DNA of 6,262 nucleotides from a bacterium (GTDB taxonomy: Bacteria > Desulfobacterota > GWC2-55-46 > S146-80 > JALXFI01). The notes below the pieces were generated by a model. The model was not told where the DNA came from, ran no database searches, and worked only from the letters and a program-made list of their open reading frames with translations. The position numbers and the translations under genes were made by a program. The stretch's first letter is position 1. Each line of letters starts with the position of its first letter. This document shows positions 1 to 6,160 of the stretch, piece by piece. The stretch is taken from contig JALXFI010000182.1 in the NCBI GenBank assembly GCA_027069035.1, positions 1-6,262 of the forward strand, in the 5' to 3' direction.

Positions 1-616
1 CTCTAAACGGGCCGTAGTATCCTGATGAGTATTTGGCCGCATAAGACATTATCGGCAGATTATCAAAGCCGTTTTCATCAAGTATCTCCCTTATTGCGCC
101 TACCCTTCCGTCCATCATATCCGAGGGCGCAACCATATCCGCGCCCGCTTCGGCATGGGAGAGCGCCTCTTTTGCAAGAAGCTCAAGAGTTGCATCGTTG
201 TCTACATCACCGTCTTTTATTATACCGCAATGGCCGTGATCCGTATACTCGCAAAGGCATACATCCGTTATAACCGTAAGATCCGGCGCAGTGTCCTTAA
301 TCATCTTTATTGCCTGCTGGATGATTCCGTCTTTTATGTATGCATGAGAACCGACGGGATCCTTTTTTTCAGGAATACCGAAGAGTATTACGGCCGGTAT
401 ATTTAATCCGACTATCTCAGCCACCTCTTTTTTCAGTTCATCCAAAGACATCTGATAGTGGCCCGGCATTGAGTTTATAGGTTGTTTTATCCCGCTTCCA
501 ACCGTTGCAAAGAGCGGGAGTATAAAGTCGTTTACCGAAAGGGTTGTCTCCCTTACCATCTTTCTTAAACTTTCACTTTTTCTTAATCTTCTTGGACGAT
601 ACTCCGGAAAATACAT
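1..616 (-). CDS. hemB: Porphobilinogen synthase (5-aminolevulinate dehydratase), 3' end beyond window
   Basis: HemB condenses two 5-aminolevulinate molecules into porphobilinogen in the cytoplasm, the first step common to all tetrapyrroles. Reverse-strand translation gives 205 residues beginning MYFPEYRPRRLRK, then runs off the left edge; the family is usually about 320-340 residues, so roughly the last third is missing. Visible hallmarks are DVCLCEYTDHGHCG (residues 118-131), whose Cys120, Cys122 and Cys130 match the catalytic zinc site, and SYAAKYSS (191-198), whose Lys195 matches one of the two Schiff-base lysines. The second lysine lies outside the window. The start is the ATG at 614-616, preceded by AGGAGG (624-629) with 7 nt spacing. 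It follows cobA-hemD by 17 nt and is the last visible gene of the operon. The three cysteines indicate a zinc-dependent rather than a magnesium-only enzyme. Identity is certain; only completeness is unknown. Confidence 0.97.
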   Translation of the reverse strand, partial: MYFPEYRPRRLRKSESLRKMVRETTLSVNDFILPLFATVGSGIKQPINSMPGHYQMSLDELKKEVAEIVGLNIPAVILFGIPEKKDPVGSHAYIKDGIIQQAIKMIKDTAPDLTVITDVCLCEYTDHGHCGIIKDGDVDNDATLELLAKEALSHAEAGADMVAPSDMMDGRVGAIREILDENGFDNLPIMSYAAKYSSGYYGPFR

Positions 617-633
617 CTGTCTGCCTCCTGTTC

Positions 634-2190
634 TTAAAGGGCGCAAAGGTTCTTTGCCCTGTTATTACTGTAAAATTCTTTAGATGCCTCTATAAGGCCT
701 GCGGTTGTGTAATCCTTAGCCGTAACACTCACCTTCAGGCCTTTTTCCTTAGCAGTCTTTGCCGTTACAGGGCCTATGCATGCAACGGCGGTACTGTTTA
801 AAAGCCTGTCGGCGTCTTTCCCGAATATTTCGGTAAAATTTTTTACGGTTGATGAACTGGTAAATGTTACCATATCAATCCCGCCGCTCTTGATCATATC
901 TTTTATCTTTTCTTTATCCTGAACAGGCCTTACGGTCTGATAAACCGGAACAACGTCTATCCGGCCACCAAGCCTTTGTATTTCCTGGGGAAGTATCTCA
1001 CGCGCAACAAGCGCCCTGGGAAGGAGAAACCTGCCGCCGCTTATGGTGTTTTTACCAAGCGCCTCTATAACCTCTTCGGCTATAAATTTATCAGGGACCA
1101 TATCCACCCTGATGCCGAGAGATTTTATGGCCTGAGAGGTTTTAGGTCCTATTGCGCATATCTTTATGCCTTTAAGTTCTCGAATATCCCTGTTAAGTGA
1201 ATATAGCCTGTCAATAAAAAATTTCACCCCGTTTGTGCTGGTAAATATGATCCAGTCATATGTTGCAAGCTCCTCTATTGCCTTGTCAACTGCATCCCAT
1301 GAGTCGGGCGGTATCACTTCTATTGTAGGAAACTCAATGGGTTCGGCCCCGCTCTGCCTCAGGGCCTCGGAAAACTCACCTGCCTGCTCTCTTGTCCTTG
1401 TAACCAGTATCCGTTTTCCAAAGAGCGGTTTTTTTTCAAACCAGTTGAGTTTTGCTCTAAGATTTACAACCTCTCCGACAACTGCAACCACAGGCGGTTT
1501 CAAATCTTTTTCCAGCGCAAGTTTCACAATGTTATGGAGCCTGCCTACAAGGGTCTCCTGTTCGGGCCTCGTTCCCCAGCGTACAAGCGCAACAGGCGTT
1601 TCAGGGTCTTTGCCGTATCTTAAGAGCCTTTCAACCGTGTTTTTCAGATTGGTAACGGTCATAAGAAAAACAAGGGTCTCTATCCCTGTTGCTATCTTGT
1701 CCCATGCTATCTTTGAATCCTTTTTTGCAGGGTCTTCATGGCCTGTTATAAATGCAACCGTTGAGTTGTATTCCCTGTGAGTAAGGGGTATGCCTGCATA
1801 TGCAGGGGCAGCCACCGCAGAGGATACGCCCGGTATTATCTCAAACGGTATGCCTTCTTTTGCAAGCACAAGCGCCTCTTCGCCGCCGCGGCCGAATATG
1901 AAAGGGTCCCCGCCTTTGAGCCTTGCAACGCTCTTGCCTTGATTGGATTTTTCTACAAGTATAGTATTTATCTCGTTTTGTCTTTTGGTGTGGCAGGCGC
2001 CTTTTTTACCGACATATATGGTTTCTGCGCCTTCCTTTGCATATTTTAGAAACCGCTCGTTGGATAGATAGTCATATACGATCACATCGGCTTTTTTAAG
2101 GCATTCACTGCCTTTTATGGTAATAAGCCCCGGGTCTCCGGGACCTGCGCCTATTATATAAACCCTGCCTTTCCTGTTTTCCATATCCAT
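634..2190 (-). CDS. cobA-hemD: Fused uroporphyrinogen-III C-methyltransferase / uroporphyrinogen-III synthase
   Basis: This bifunctional cytoplasmic protein of 518 residues has two domains. Residues about 9-250 are an SAM-dependent uroporphyrinogen-III methyltransferase (CobA/SUMT): IIGAGPGDPGLIT (12-24), GGDPFIFGRGGEE (93-105), PGVSSAVAAPAYAGIPLTHR (120-139), RWGTRP (204-209) and PPVVAVVGEVV (232-242). Residues about 257-505 are uroporphyrinogen-III synthase (HemD): GKRILVTRTREQ (258-269), WIIFTSTNGVKFF (313-325), AIGPKT (346-351), LLPRA (389-393), VTFTSSSTVKNF (441-452) and CIGPVTAKTA (471-480). HemD cyclises hydroxymethylbilane with D-ring inversion, and CobA methylates the product to precorrin-2, so the fusion joins consecutive steps. 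Fused versions are known in several bacterial lineages. The start is uncertain: ATG at 2188-2190 or the in-frame ATG at 2182-2184 (MENRKGRV), neither with a strong Shine-Dalgarno. The methyltransferase motif that is often LMG reads LMT (residues 177-179), an unusual substitution. hemC ends 28 nt upstream. Confidence 0.96.
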   Translation of the reverse strand: MDMENRKGRVYIIGAGPGDPGLITIKGSECLKKADVIVYDYLSNERFLKYAKEGAETIYVGKKGACHTKRQNEINTILVEKSNQGKSVARLKGGDPFIFGRGGEEALVLAKEGIPFEIIPGVSSAVAAPAYAGIPLTHREYNSTVAFITGHEDPAKKDSKIAWDKIATGIETLVFLMTVTNLKNTVERLLRYGKDPETPVALVRWGTRPEQETLVGRLHNIVKLALEKDLKPPVVAVVGEVVNLRAKLNWFEKKPLFGKRILVTRTREQAGEFSEALRQSGAEPIEFPTIEVIPPDSWDAVDKAIEELATYDWIIFTSTNGVKFFIDRLYSLNRDIRELKGIKICAIGPKTSQAIKSLGIRVDMVPDKFIAEEVIEALGKNTISGGRFLLPRALVAREILPQEIQRLGGRIDVVPVYQTVRPVQDKEKIKDMIKSGGIDMVTFTSSSTVKNFTEIFGKDADRLLNSTAVACIGPVTAKTAKEKGLKVSVTAKDYTTAGLIEASKEFYSNNRAKNLCAL

Positions 2191-2218
2191 ATCTTAACAA
2201 AAACTTATTAAACAAGTA

Positions 2219-3160
2219 TTAACGGACTTCAGTGCCATAGACCTCGTCAAGGATGGGTTTTGCCCCCATATTTAGAAGTCTTTTGGCAAGCTCTATTCCA
2301 AGGGCTTCACAGTCTTCAAGGCTTCCTTTAACGGAATCCTTTATGATTTTACTTCCGTCAACCTTTCCGACAAGCCCCTTTACGGTAAGCTCATTGTTTT
2401 CGATAGTTCCGTAACAGGCGATCGGGACCTGACAGCCCCCTTCAAGAACCTTTAAAAATGCCCTTTCCGCCTTTACAGCCACAGAGGTCTCGGTATGATT
2501 TAAAAAAGAGATAAGTTGATTGGTGCGTTCATCATCTTTCCTTGTTTCAATACCTATCGCTCCCTGTCCTATGGCGGGCAGTAGGAGTTCAGGCTCGATG
2601 GTCTCGGTTATCTTCTGCGCCCATCCAAGTCTCTTTATACCTGCGGATGCAAGGATTATTGCATCAAAATCTTCGCCTTCGGTAAGCTTTCTTATCCTTG
2701 TATCAAGATTTCCCCGTAACATCTTTATCTTTATATCGGGACGAAAGCTGAGCAACTGAGCCTGCCTCCTCAGACTGCTTGTCCCTATTGTCGCGCCGTT
2801 TGGTAGGTCTTTAAGGTTTATATTATTTTTTGATATAAACGCATCGCGGGGGTCTTCTCTTTTGCTTGTAACCGCTATATGCAGCCCGTCCGGCAGTTCT
2901 GTGGGGACATCCTTCATGCTGTGCACGGCAAGATCTATATCTTCTCTAAGAAGGGCTTCCTCAATCTCTTTTACAAAGAGCCCTTTGCCGCCTACCTGGG
3001 CGAGCGGCACATCCGTTATCTTATCTCCGCTTGTTTTTATCCTCGACAGCTCAACCTTCATATCCGGATACCGACCAAGCAGGGTGTCTCTTACCCAATT
3101 GGCCTGCCATAGGGCAAGCTGACTGCCCCTTGTTCCTATAACGAGAGTTTTTTCTTTCAC
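2219..3160 (-). CDS. hemC: Porphobilinogen deaminase (hydroxymethylbilane synthase)
   Basis: HemC polymerises four porphobilinogens into hydroxymethylbilane, the substrate of the HemD domain encoded next. The 313-residue product has the usual family length. It begins KTLVIGTRGSQLALWQA (residues 4-20). It carries HSMKDVP (80-86) with the catalytic Asp84, GTSSLRRQAQ (126-135) and RGNLDTRIRKL (149-159), which supply substrate-binding arginines, LPAIGQGAIGIE (194-205), and LEGGCQVPIA (239-248), where Cys243 anchors the dipyrromethane cofactor. The start codon is GTG (3158-3160), chosen because AAGGAG lies 7 nt upstream and the protein begins at the conserved N-terminal strand. hemA ends 22 nt upstream and cobA-hemD starts 28 nt downstream, so it is internal to the operon. 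All catalytic residues appear intact. Confidence 0.98.
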   Translation of the reverse strand: MKEKTLVIGTRGSQLALWQANWVRDTLLGRYPDMKVELSRIKTSGDKITDVPLAQVGGKGLFVKEIEEALLREDIDLAVHSMKDVPTELPDGLHIAVTSKREDPRDAFISKNNINLKDLPNGATIGTSSLRRQAQLLSFRPDIKIKMLRGNLDTRIRKLTEGEDFDAIILASAGIKRLGWAQKITETIEPELLLPAIGQGAIGIETRKDDERTNQLISFLNHTETSVAVKAERAFLKVLEGGCQVPIACYGTIENNELTVKGLVGKVDGSKIIKDSVKGSLEDCEALGIELAKRLLNMGAKPILDEVYGTEVR

Positions 3161-3167
3161 AAGGCTA

Positions 3168-3173
3168 CTCCTT
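3168..3173 (-). promoter_or_regulatory. Shine-Dalgarno site of hemC (AAGGAG before a GTG start)
   Basis: On the minus strand AAGGAG ends 7 nt before the GTG at 3158-3160. It is the feature that fixes the GTG as the hemC start, since no ATG lies nearby in frame. It sits wholly in the 22-nt gap after the hemA stop codon. Confidence 0.8.
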
Positions 3174-3182
3174 ATTAGATTA

Positions 3183-4487
3183 TTACTTTGATTCCAAAGC
3201 CTCTTTTACTTCTTCTTCGGTTTCTTCGGTAAGGTCAAAAAGCTTTCTCACCGCTTCGATGTATATATCGCCTTCAAGTTTTCTTCCTTCTTTTTTAAGA
3301 AGCACAGTGGGTTTGTGCAGTATCTTGTTGATTATGGCGCCGGCCATCCGTTCTACGGCCTTTAAGTCTTTCTCTGAAAGGTGTTTTAAGGATGTTTCGG
3401 CCTCCTCAAACTCTTCTCTTTTTATCTCTTCAAAGCGTTTCCTTAGAGATTTTATGGTAGGTACAACCTCAAGGGTCTCTATCCATTGAGAAAAGGCTTC
3501 AAGTTCTTCCGATACAATATCTTCTGCATATCGAACAGCCTTTTGTCTTTCTTTAAGGTTTGCCTCTACAACACCCTGAAGGTCATCGATATCAAACAGG
3601 TAAATATTTTCTATATCATTGATCTTTGGGTCTATGTTTCGCGGTACGGCTATGTCGATAAAGAATACAGGTCTGTTTTTTCTCTCTTTTATCAATTCTT
3701 TTACGTCATCCGGCTTCAGAATATAATCCGGAGCGCCGGTAGATGCTATCACTATATCCGTATCCTTCATATAGTGGATGAATTCCCTGAACATGATTGG
3801 CGTGGCCTCATACTCCTTTGCCATCTTTACAGCCCTTTCATAGGTTCTGTTTGCTATGAAGAGCTTTGAAACACCGTTGCTCATAAGGTGTTTTGCCGCA
3901 AGTTCGCTCATCTCGCCTGCGCCTATAAGCATGGCGGTCTTGCCTTCAAATTCACCGAATATCTTTCTTGCCATCTCCACAGCGGCATAACTTATAGATA
4001 CGGCGCTTCCCCCTATCTGTGTCTCCGTTCGTACCCTCTTGGCAACATTAAAAGCCTTGTGAAAGAGGCGATTCAATATCAGACCTGTTGTCTTGCATTC
4101 TGCGGCTATTGCGTATGCGCCTTTCACCTGACCTAATATCTGCGGCTCCCCTATCACCATGGAGTCTATGCTTGAAGCAACCCTGAAAAGGTGGCGTATG
4201 GCGTCTTTTCTGTCATAGATATAGAGATGCTCGTCTATTGCCTCTATCGAGACCCCGTTGGAATCACAGACAAAACGCTTTATCTGTCTCTCGGCGTGTT
4301 CAATATCTTTCGTGACCGCAAGTATCTCAACCCTGTTGCATGTTGAAAGAATTGCGCCTTCTCTTACAGCGGGGAGTTTGCAGAGTCTTGAGACTGCGCC
4401 ATGTATGGATGCCGAAGAAAAGGAGACCTTTTCTCTGATCTCAACAGGGGCCGTCTTATGATTTAAACCTACTATCAATACATTCAT
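3183..4487 (-). CDS. hemA: Glutamyl-tRNA reductase
   Basis: This NADPH-dependent enzyme reduces glutamyl-tRNA(Glu) to glutamate-1-semialdehyde, the committed step of the C5 pathway. The 434-residue length is normal. It starts with MNVLIVGLNHKTAPVEIRE, the family's N-terminal signature. STCNRVE (residues 48-54) holds the catalytic Cys50, and SIDSMVIGEPQILGQVK (106-122) is the next conserved block. The Rossmann motif IGAGEMSELAAKHL (188-201) binds NADPH, followed by IANRT (211-215), STGAPD (249-254) and FFIDIAVPRNIDP (275-287). A charged helical C-terminal dimerisation domain follows from about residue 310. The ATG at 4485-4487 fits the family N-terminus exactly but has no recognisable Shine-Dalgarno: the preceding 9 nt and the end of the upstream gene are A/T-rich. 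Translation may depend on coupling to the upstream ccsA-like gene. HemL, which must act next, is not encoded in the window. Confidence 0.98.
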   Translation of the reverse strand: MNVLIVGLNHKTAPVEIREKVSFSSASIHGAVSRLCKLPAVREGAILSTCNRVEILAVTKDIEHAERQIKRFVCDSNGVSIEAIDEHLYIYDRKDAIRHLFRVASSIDSMVIGEPQILGQVKGAYAIAAECKTTGLILNRLFHKAFNVAKRVRTETQIGGSAVSISYAAVEMARKIFGEFEGKTAMLIGAGEMSELAAKHLMSNGVSKLFIANRTYERAVKMAKEYEATPIMFREFIHYMKDTDIVIASTGAPDYILKPDDVKELIKERKNRPVFFIDIAVPRNIDPKINDIENIYLFDIDDLQGVVEANLKERQKAVRYAEDIVSEELEAFSQWIETLEVVPTIKSLRKRFEEIKREEFEEAETSLKHLSEKDLKAVERMAGAIINKILHKPTVLLKKEGRKLEGDIYIEAVRKLFDLTEETEEEVKEALESK

Positions 4488-4496
4488 GATATTATT

Positions 4497-5309
4497 TTAA
4501 AATGCATGAGAGCCAAGGGATAAAAGACTTATGGTTAAAAAGGATGAAAGAAGTATTGTAAAGGCCGCTATCACGTACACGGCCGCCTTCTTTCCCCTCC
4601 AGCCGATGGTTAATCTGCCGTGGAGCAGAGCGGCGTATAGAAACCAGGTTATAAGCGACCATGTCTGTCGCGGGTCCCATGACCAGTATGAGCCCCATGC
4701 ATACTCAGCCCATATGGAGCCTGTTATCATACCAAGGGTAAGTAAAGGAAAGCCGTAGGTAAGACACTTATAGTTTAATTCATCAAGTATCTCAAGAGAA
4801 GGTAGAACAAAATACAGCCCCCCTAATTTCTTATTTTTTATGTATCGTTCCTGTATCAGATACATAACCCCCACACATGTTGCAAGCGCAAAAAAAGCAT
4901 TGCCAAGGAATGCAAGGGTTATGTGTACAGGCAGCCACATGCTCTTTAGAATCGGAGAGAGCGGCACGATCTCTTTGGGCAGAAAAGTGGCGCTTATAAG
5001 CAGTATCAAACAAAATGGCGCCACGAATGAACCAAGGACTTCGATCTTATATTGTTTCTGGAAAATAAAAAAAAGAAGCACTATCAGGAAAGAAAAAAAA
5101 GACAGCGATTCATGAAGGTTTGTTACAGGGGTGTGGCCGGCTTCAAAAAATCTCGATGCAATAGTAAGTATATGAACGATAAATCCTGCAAAAAGAAGAT
5201 TTTTGCCCGCCCATAGGGCGCCTTTCCTGTGAGTCATAAGATAGATGATATATACGAGTGTGGCAAGGGTGTAGAATATGGCGGTTGTAAAGAAAAAAGC
5301 TGTATTCAT
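4497..5309 (-). CDS. ccsA: CcsA/HemX-family cytochrome c assembly membrane protein
   Basis: A 270-residue polytopic membrane protein of the cytochrome c assembly (CcsA/ResC/CcmC, heme-handling) superfamily. Hydrophobic stretches lie near residues 4-25, 36-53, 68-84, 92-109, 125-153, 186-200, 216-232 and 243-266, consistent with about eight membrane spans. The tryptophan-rich WWD-type motif WAEYAWGSYWSWDPRQTW spans 200-217. VTNLHESL (62-69) with His66, PVHI with His129, and the C-terminal GSHAF with His268 match heme-ligand positions of the family. The motif ends PRQTW where PKETW is more usual. Members normally export or present heme for c-type cytochromes together with CcsB/ResB, which is not visible here. 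The length and place beside hemA also resemble Bacillus HemX, a membrane protein that lowers glutamyl-tRNA reductase levels. The ATG overlaps the upstream stop codon (ATGA, 5306-5309), implying translational coupling; hemA begins 9 nt downstream. Family is firm; heme export versus HemX-like control is unresolved. Confidence 0.9.
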   Translation of the reverse strand: MNTAFFFTTAIFYTLATLVYIIYLMTHRKGALWAGKNLLFAGFIVHILTIASRFFEAGHTPVTNLHESLSFFSFLIVLLFFIFQKQYKIEVLGSFVAPFCLILLISATFLPKEIVPLSPILKSMWLPVHITLAFLGNAFFALATCVGVMYLIQERYIKNKKLGGLYFVLPSLEILDELNYKCLTYGFPLLTLGMITGSIWAEYAWGSYWSWDPRQTWSLITWFLYAALLHGRLTIGWRGKKAAVYVIAAFTILLSSFLTISLLSLGSHAF

Positions 5310-5986
5310 TTAGTATCTGCCTTGTTTACGCTGTCTTCTGAACTGTCAAGTGAAAATTTTTGACCAAATATATCCTTGATGAGCGTATCGATGCCGTCTT
5401 TATCGCCTTCACAAATAAACTGAAGGAGTTTTGAGTCAATAAGTTTTTCCAGTAATTTTCTATTATATTTAAAATCCTCCTTTTTTGTCAACAACTTTGC
5501 CCTTACTGCTCCAATAATCCTTATAAACTCACCATACTCTTTACCAAACAGCCCTTCAAGCCGGATGCGTATTTTCCGGGCAAGAAGCGGGCTTTTCCCG
5601 CTTGTTGAAATAGCTATAATAAGGTCATCCCTTGTGATTGACGACGGGACGATAAAATCGCACAACTCGGGTTCGTCTATTGTATTAAGCAGAACATTTT
5701 CCACACGCGCCTCTTCTGCAATCAATTTATTTACAACCTTATCGCCTGTAGCGGAAAAGACAAGAGAAAAATTCTCAAGGTCTCCTTTTTCATAATATCT
5801 TGGCAGATATTTTATCTTCTTTTCTTTAACGAGTTTGTTCAGTTTGTGAGTTATTTTAGGGCTTATAACATGAATGTCCGCCCCCGCCTCAAGAAGAGAG
5901 TAAACCTTTCTTGTAGCCACACTGCCGCCGCCGATAACAAGGCACTTTTTGTTCCTGATATTTAAAAAAAGAGGATAGTATTTCAT
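5306..5986 (-). CDS. cysG: Siroheme synthase, precorrin-2 dehydrogenase/sirohydrochlorin ferrochelatase (CysG-N/Met8 type)
   Basis: This stand-alone CysG N-terminal/Met8-type protein oxidises precorrin-2 to sirohydrochlorin with NAD+ and is expected to insert iron to give siroheme. From the preferred ATG at 5984-5986 it is 226 residues (MKYYPLFLNIRNKK). The Rossmann motif VIGGGSVATRKV is at 17-28, SATGD at 78-82, NTIDEPELCDFIVPSS at 101-116 and ISTSGKSPLLARKIR at 126-140. Asp104 falls at the position of the catalytic aspartate of enteric CysG. The residue equivalent to the CysG phosphoserine 128 appears to be Thr. The C-terminal half (about 145-226) is the helical dimerisation region with a charged tail. 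A TTG at 5993-5995 would add three residues, but the ATG has better spacing to the weak AGG (5997-5999) and fits the family N-terminus. The methyltransferase part of classical CysG is supplied by cobA-hemD in the same operon. A dehydrogenase-only (SirC-like) activity cannot be excluded from sequence alone. Confidence 0.93.
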   Translation of the reverse strand: MKYYPLFLNIRNKKCLVIGGGSVATRKVYSLLEAGADIHVISPKITHKLNKLVKEKKIKYLPRYYEKGDLENFSLVFSATGDKVVNKLIAEEARVENVLLNTIDEPELCDFIVPSSITRDDLIIAISTSGKSPLLARKIRIRLEGLFGKEYGEFIRIIGAVRAKLLTKKEDFKYNRKLLEKLIDSKLLQFICEGDKDGIDTLIKDIFGQKFSLDSSEDSVNKADTK

Positions 5987-6017
5987 ATTAAACAAACCTG
6001 AAGATTGATTTAAGAGT

Positions 6018-6049
6018 TGTGGATGAAAACATATATTAACATGTCCACA
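6018..6049. repeat. Inverted repeat upstream of the operon (TGTGGA/TCCACA arms)
   Basis: Perfect 6-bp arms at 6018-6023 and 6044-6049 enclose a 20-nt AT-rich centre, which itself contains the near-palindrome CATATATTAACATG (6030-6043). The arms resemble DnaA-box cores: TCATCCACA on the minus strand differs from TTATCCACA at one base, and ATGTCCACA on the plus strand differs at two. An 8-bp direct repeat AAGAGTTG (6012-6019 and 6052-6059) flanks it. The site lies 30-65 nt before the first start codon, so it could be an operator or a leader-RNA hairpin. No function is demonstrated. Confidence 0.4.
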
Positions 6050-6075
6050 GGAAGAGTTGAATAGTTTTATGGAAC

Positions 6076-6097
6076 TTGGGGTCAGGTCTTTAATTTT
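6076..6097. repeat. GGGGTCAGGTCTTTAATTTT motif, possible dispersed-repeat end
   Basis: The motif TTGGGGTCAGGTCTTTAATTT resembles terminal sequences that I recall around small Y1/REP-associated transposase elements in Desulfobacterota and Nitrospirota genomes. A degenerate similar string, CGGGTCCTGATTTTTT, occurs at 6167-6182. No transposase is associated in this window. The assignment rests on recollection of the motif and is tentative. Confidence 0.3.
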
Positions 6098-6121
6098 AGC
6101 ATTAAGGTAAATTTTAATAAA
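6093..6121 (-). promoter_or_regulatory. Candidate extended -10 promoter for the operon
   Basis: On the minus strand the sequence TGCTAAAAT (6093-6101) is an extended -10 element whose TAAAAT hexamer matches five of six TATAAT bases. A weak -35, TTTATT, lies 17 nt upstream (6116-6121), matching three of six bases. Transcription would begin near 6086 and leave a leader of about 100 nt before the siroheme synthase gene. AT-rich DNA gives such matches by chance, so this is only the best candidate seen. Confidence 0.3.
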
Positions 6122-6125
6122 TACA

Positions 6126-6159
6126 CTAAGTTGCCTAACATTTTTTTTAAGGGGCTTAG
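6126..6159 (+). repeat. Imperfect hairpin with an eight-T run in the loop region
   Basis: CTAAG (6126-6130) pairs with CTTAG (6155-6159), extended by two possible G-U pairs on plus-strand RNA. TTTTTTTT (6141-6148) falls inside the loop instead of after the stem, so it does not have the layout of an intrinsic terminator. It sits between the two GGGTC-like strings and may be the interior of a small repeat element. Confidence 0.25.
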
Positions 6160-6160
6160 A

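Noticed and set aside
25..406. Two overlapping plus-strand frames of about 82 codons at the left edge
   Set aside because: The minus strand here encodes HemB with intact zinc cysteines and active-site lysine; the plus-strand frames are antisense shadows.
1166..1780. A 204-codon plus-strand open frame opposite cobA-hemD
   Set aside because: It lies entirely antisense to a gene with both domains intact, is Ser/Thr-rich low-complexity in character, and matches no family I recognise, so it is a shadow of the real reading frame.
3486..3869. A 127-codon plus-strand open frame opposite hemA
   Set aside because: It is antisense to the conserved NADPH-binding and C-terminal parts of HemA and shows no domain or ribosome-binding site of its own.
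5984..5995. TTG at 5993-5995 as the start of the siroheme synthase
   Set aside because: The only upstream purine-rich triplet (AGG, 5997-5999) would be a single base from the TTG. The ATG at 5984-5986 has about 10 nt spacing and gives the family-typical N-terminus.
5987..6090. Cobalamin or other riboswitch in the operon leader
   Set aside because: The leader is about 100 nt or less, and I see no B12-box-like conserved sequence or multi-stem architecture; only one short inverted repeat is present.
6126..6159. Intrinsic terminator
   Set aside because: The T-run is in the loop of the imperfect hairpin and not directly after a GC-rich stem, so it does not fit a Rho-independent terminator on either strand.
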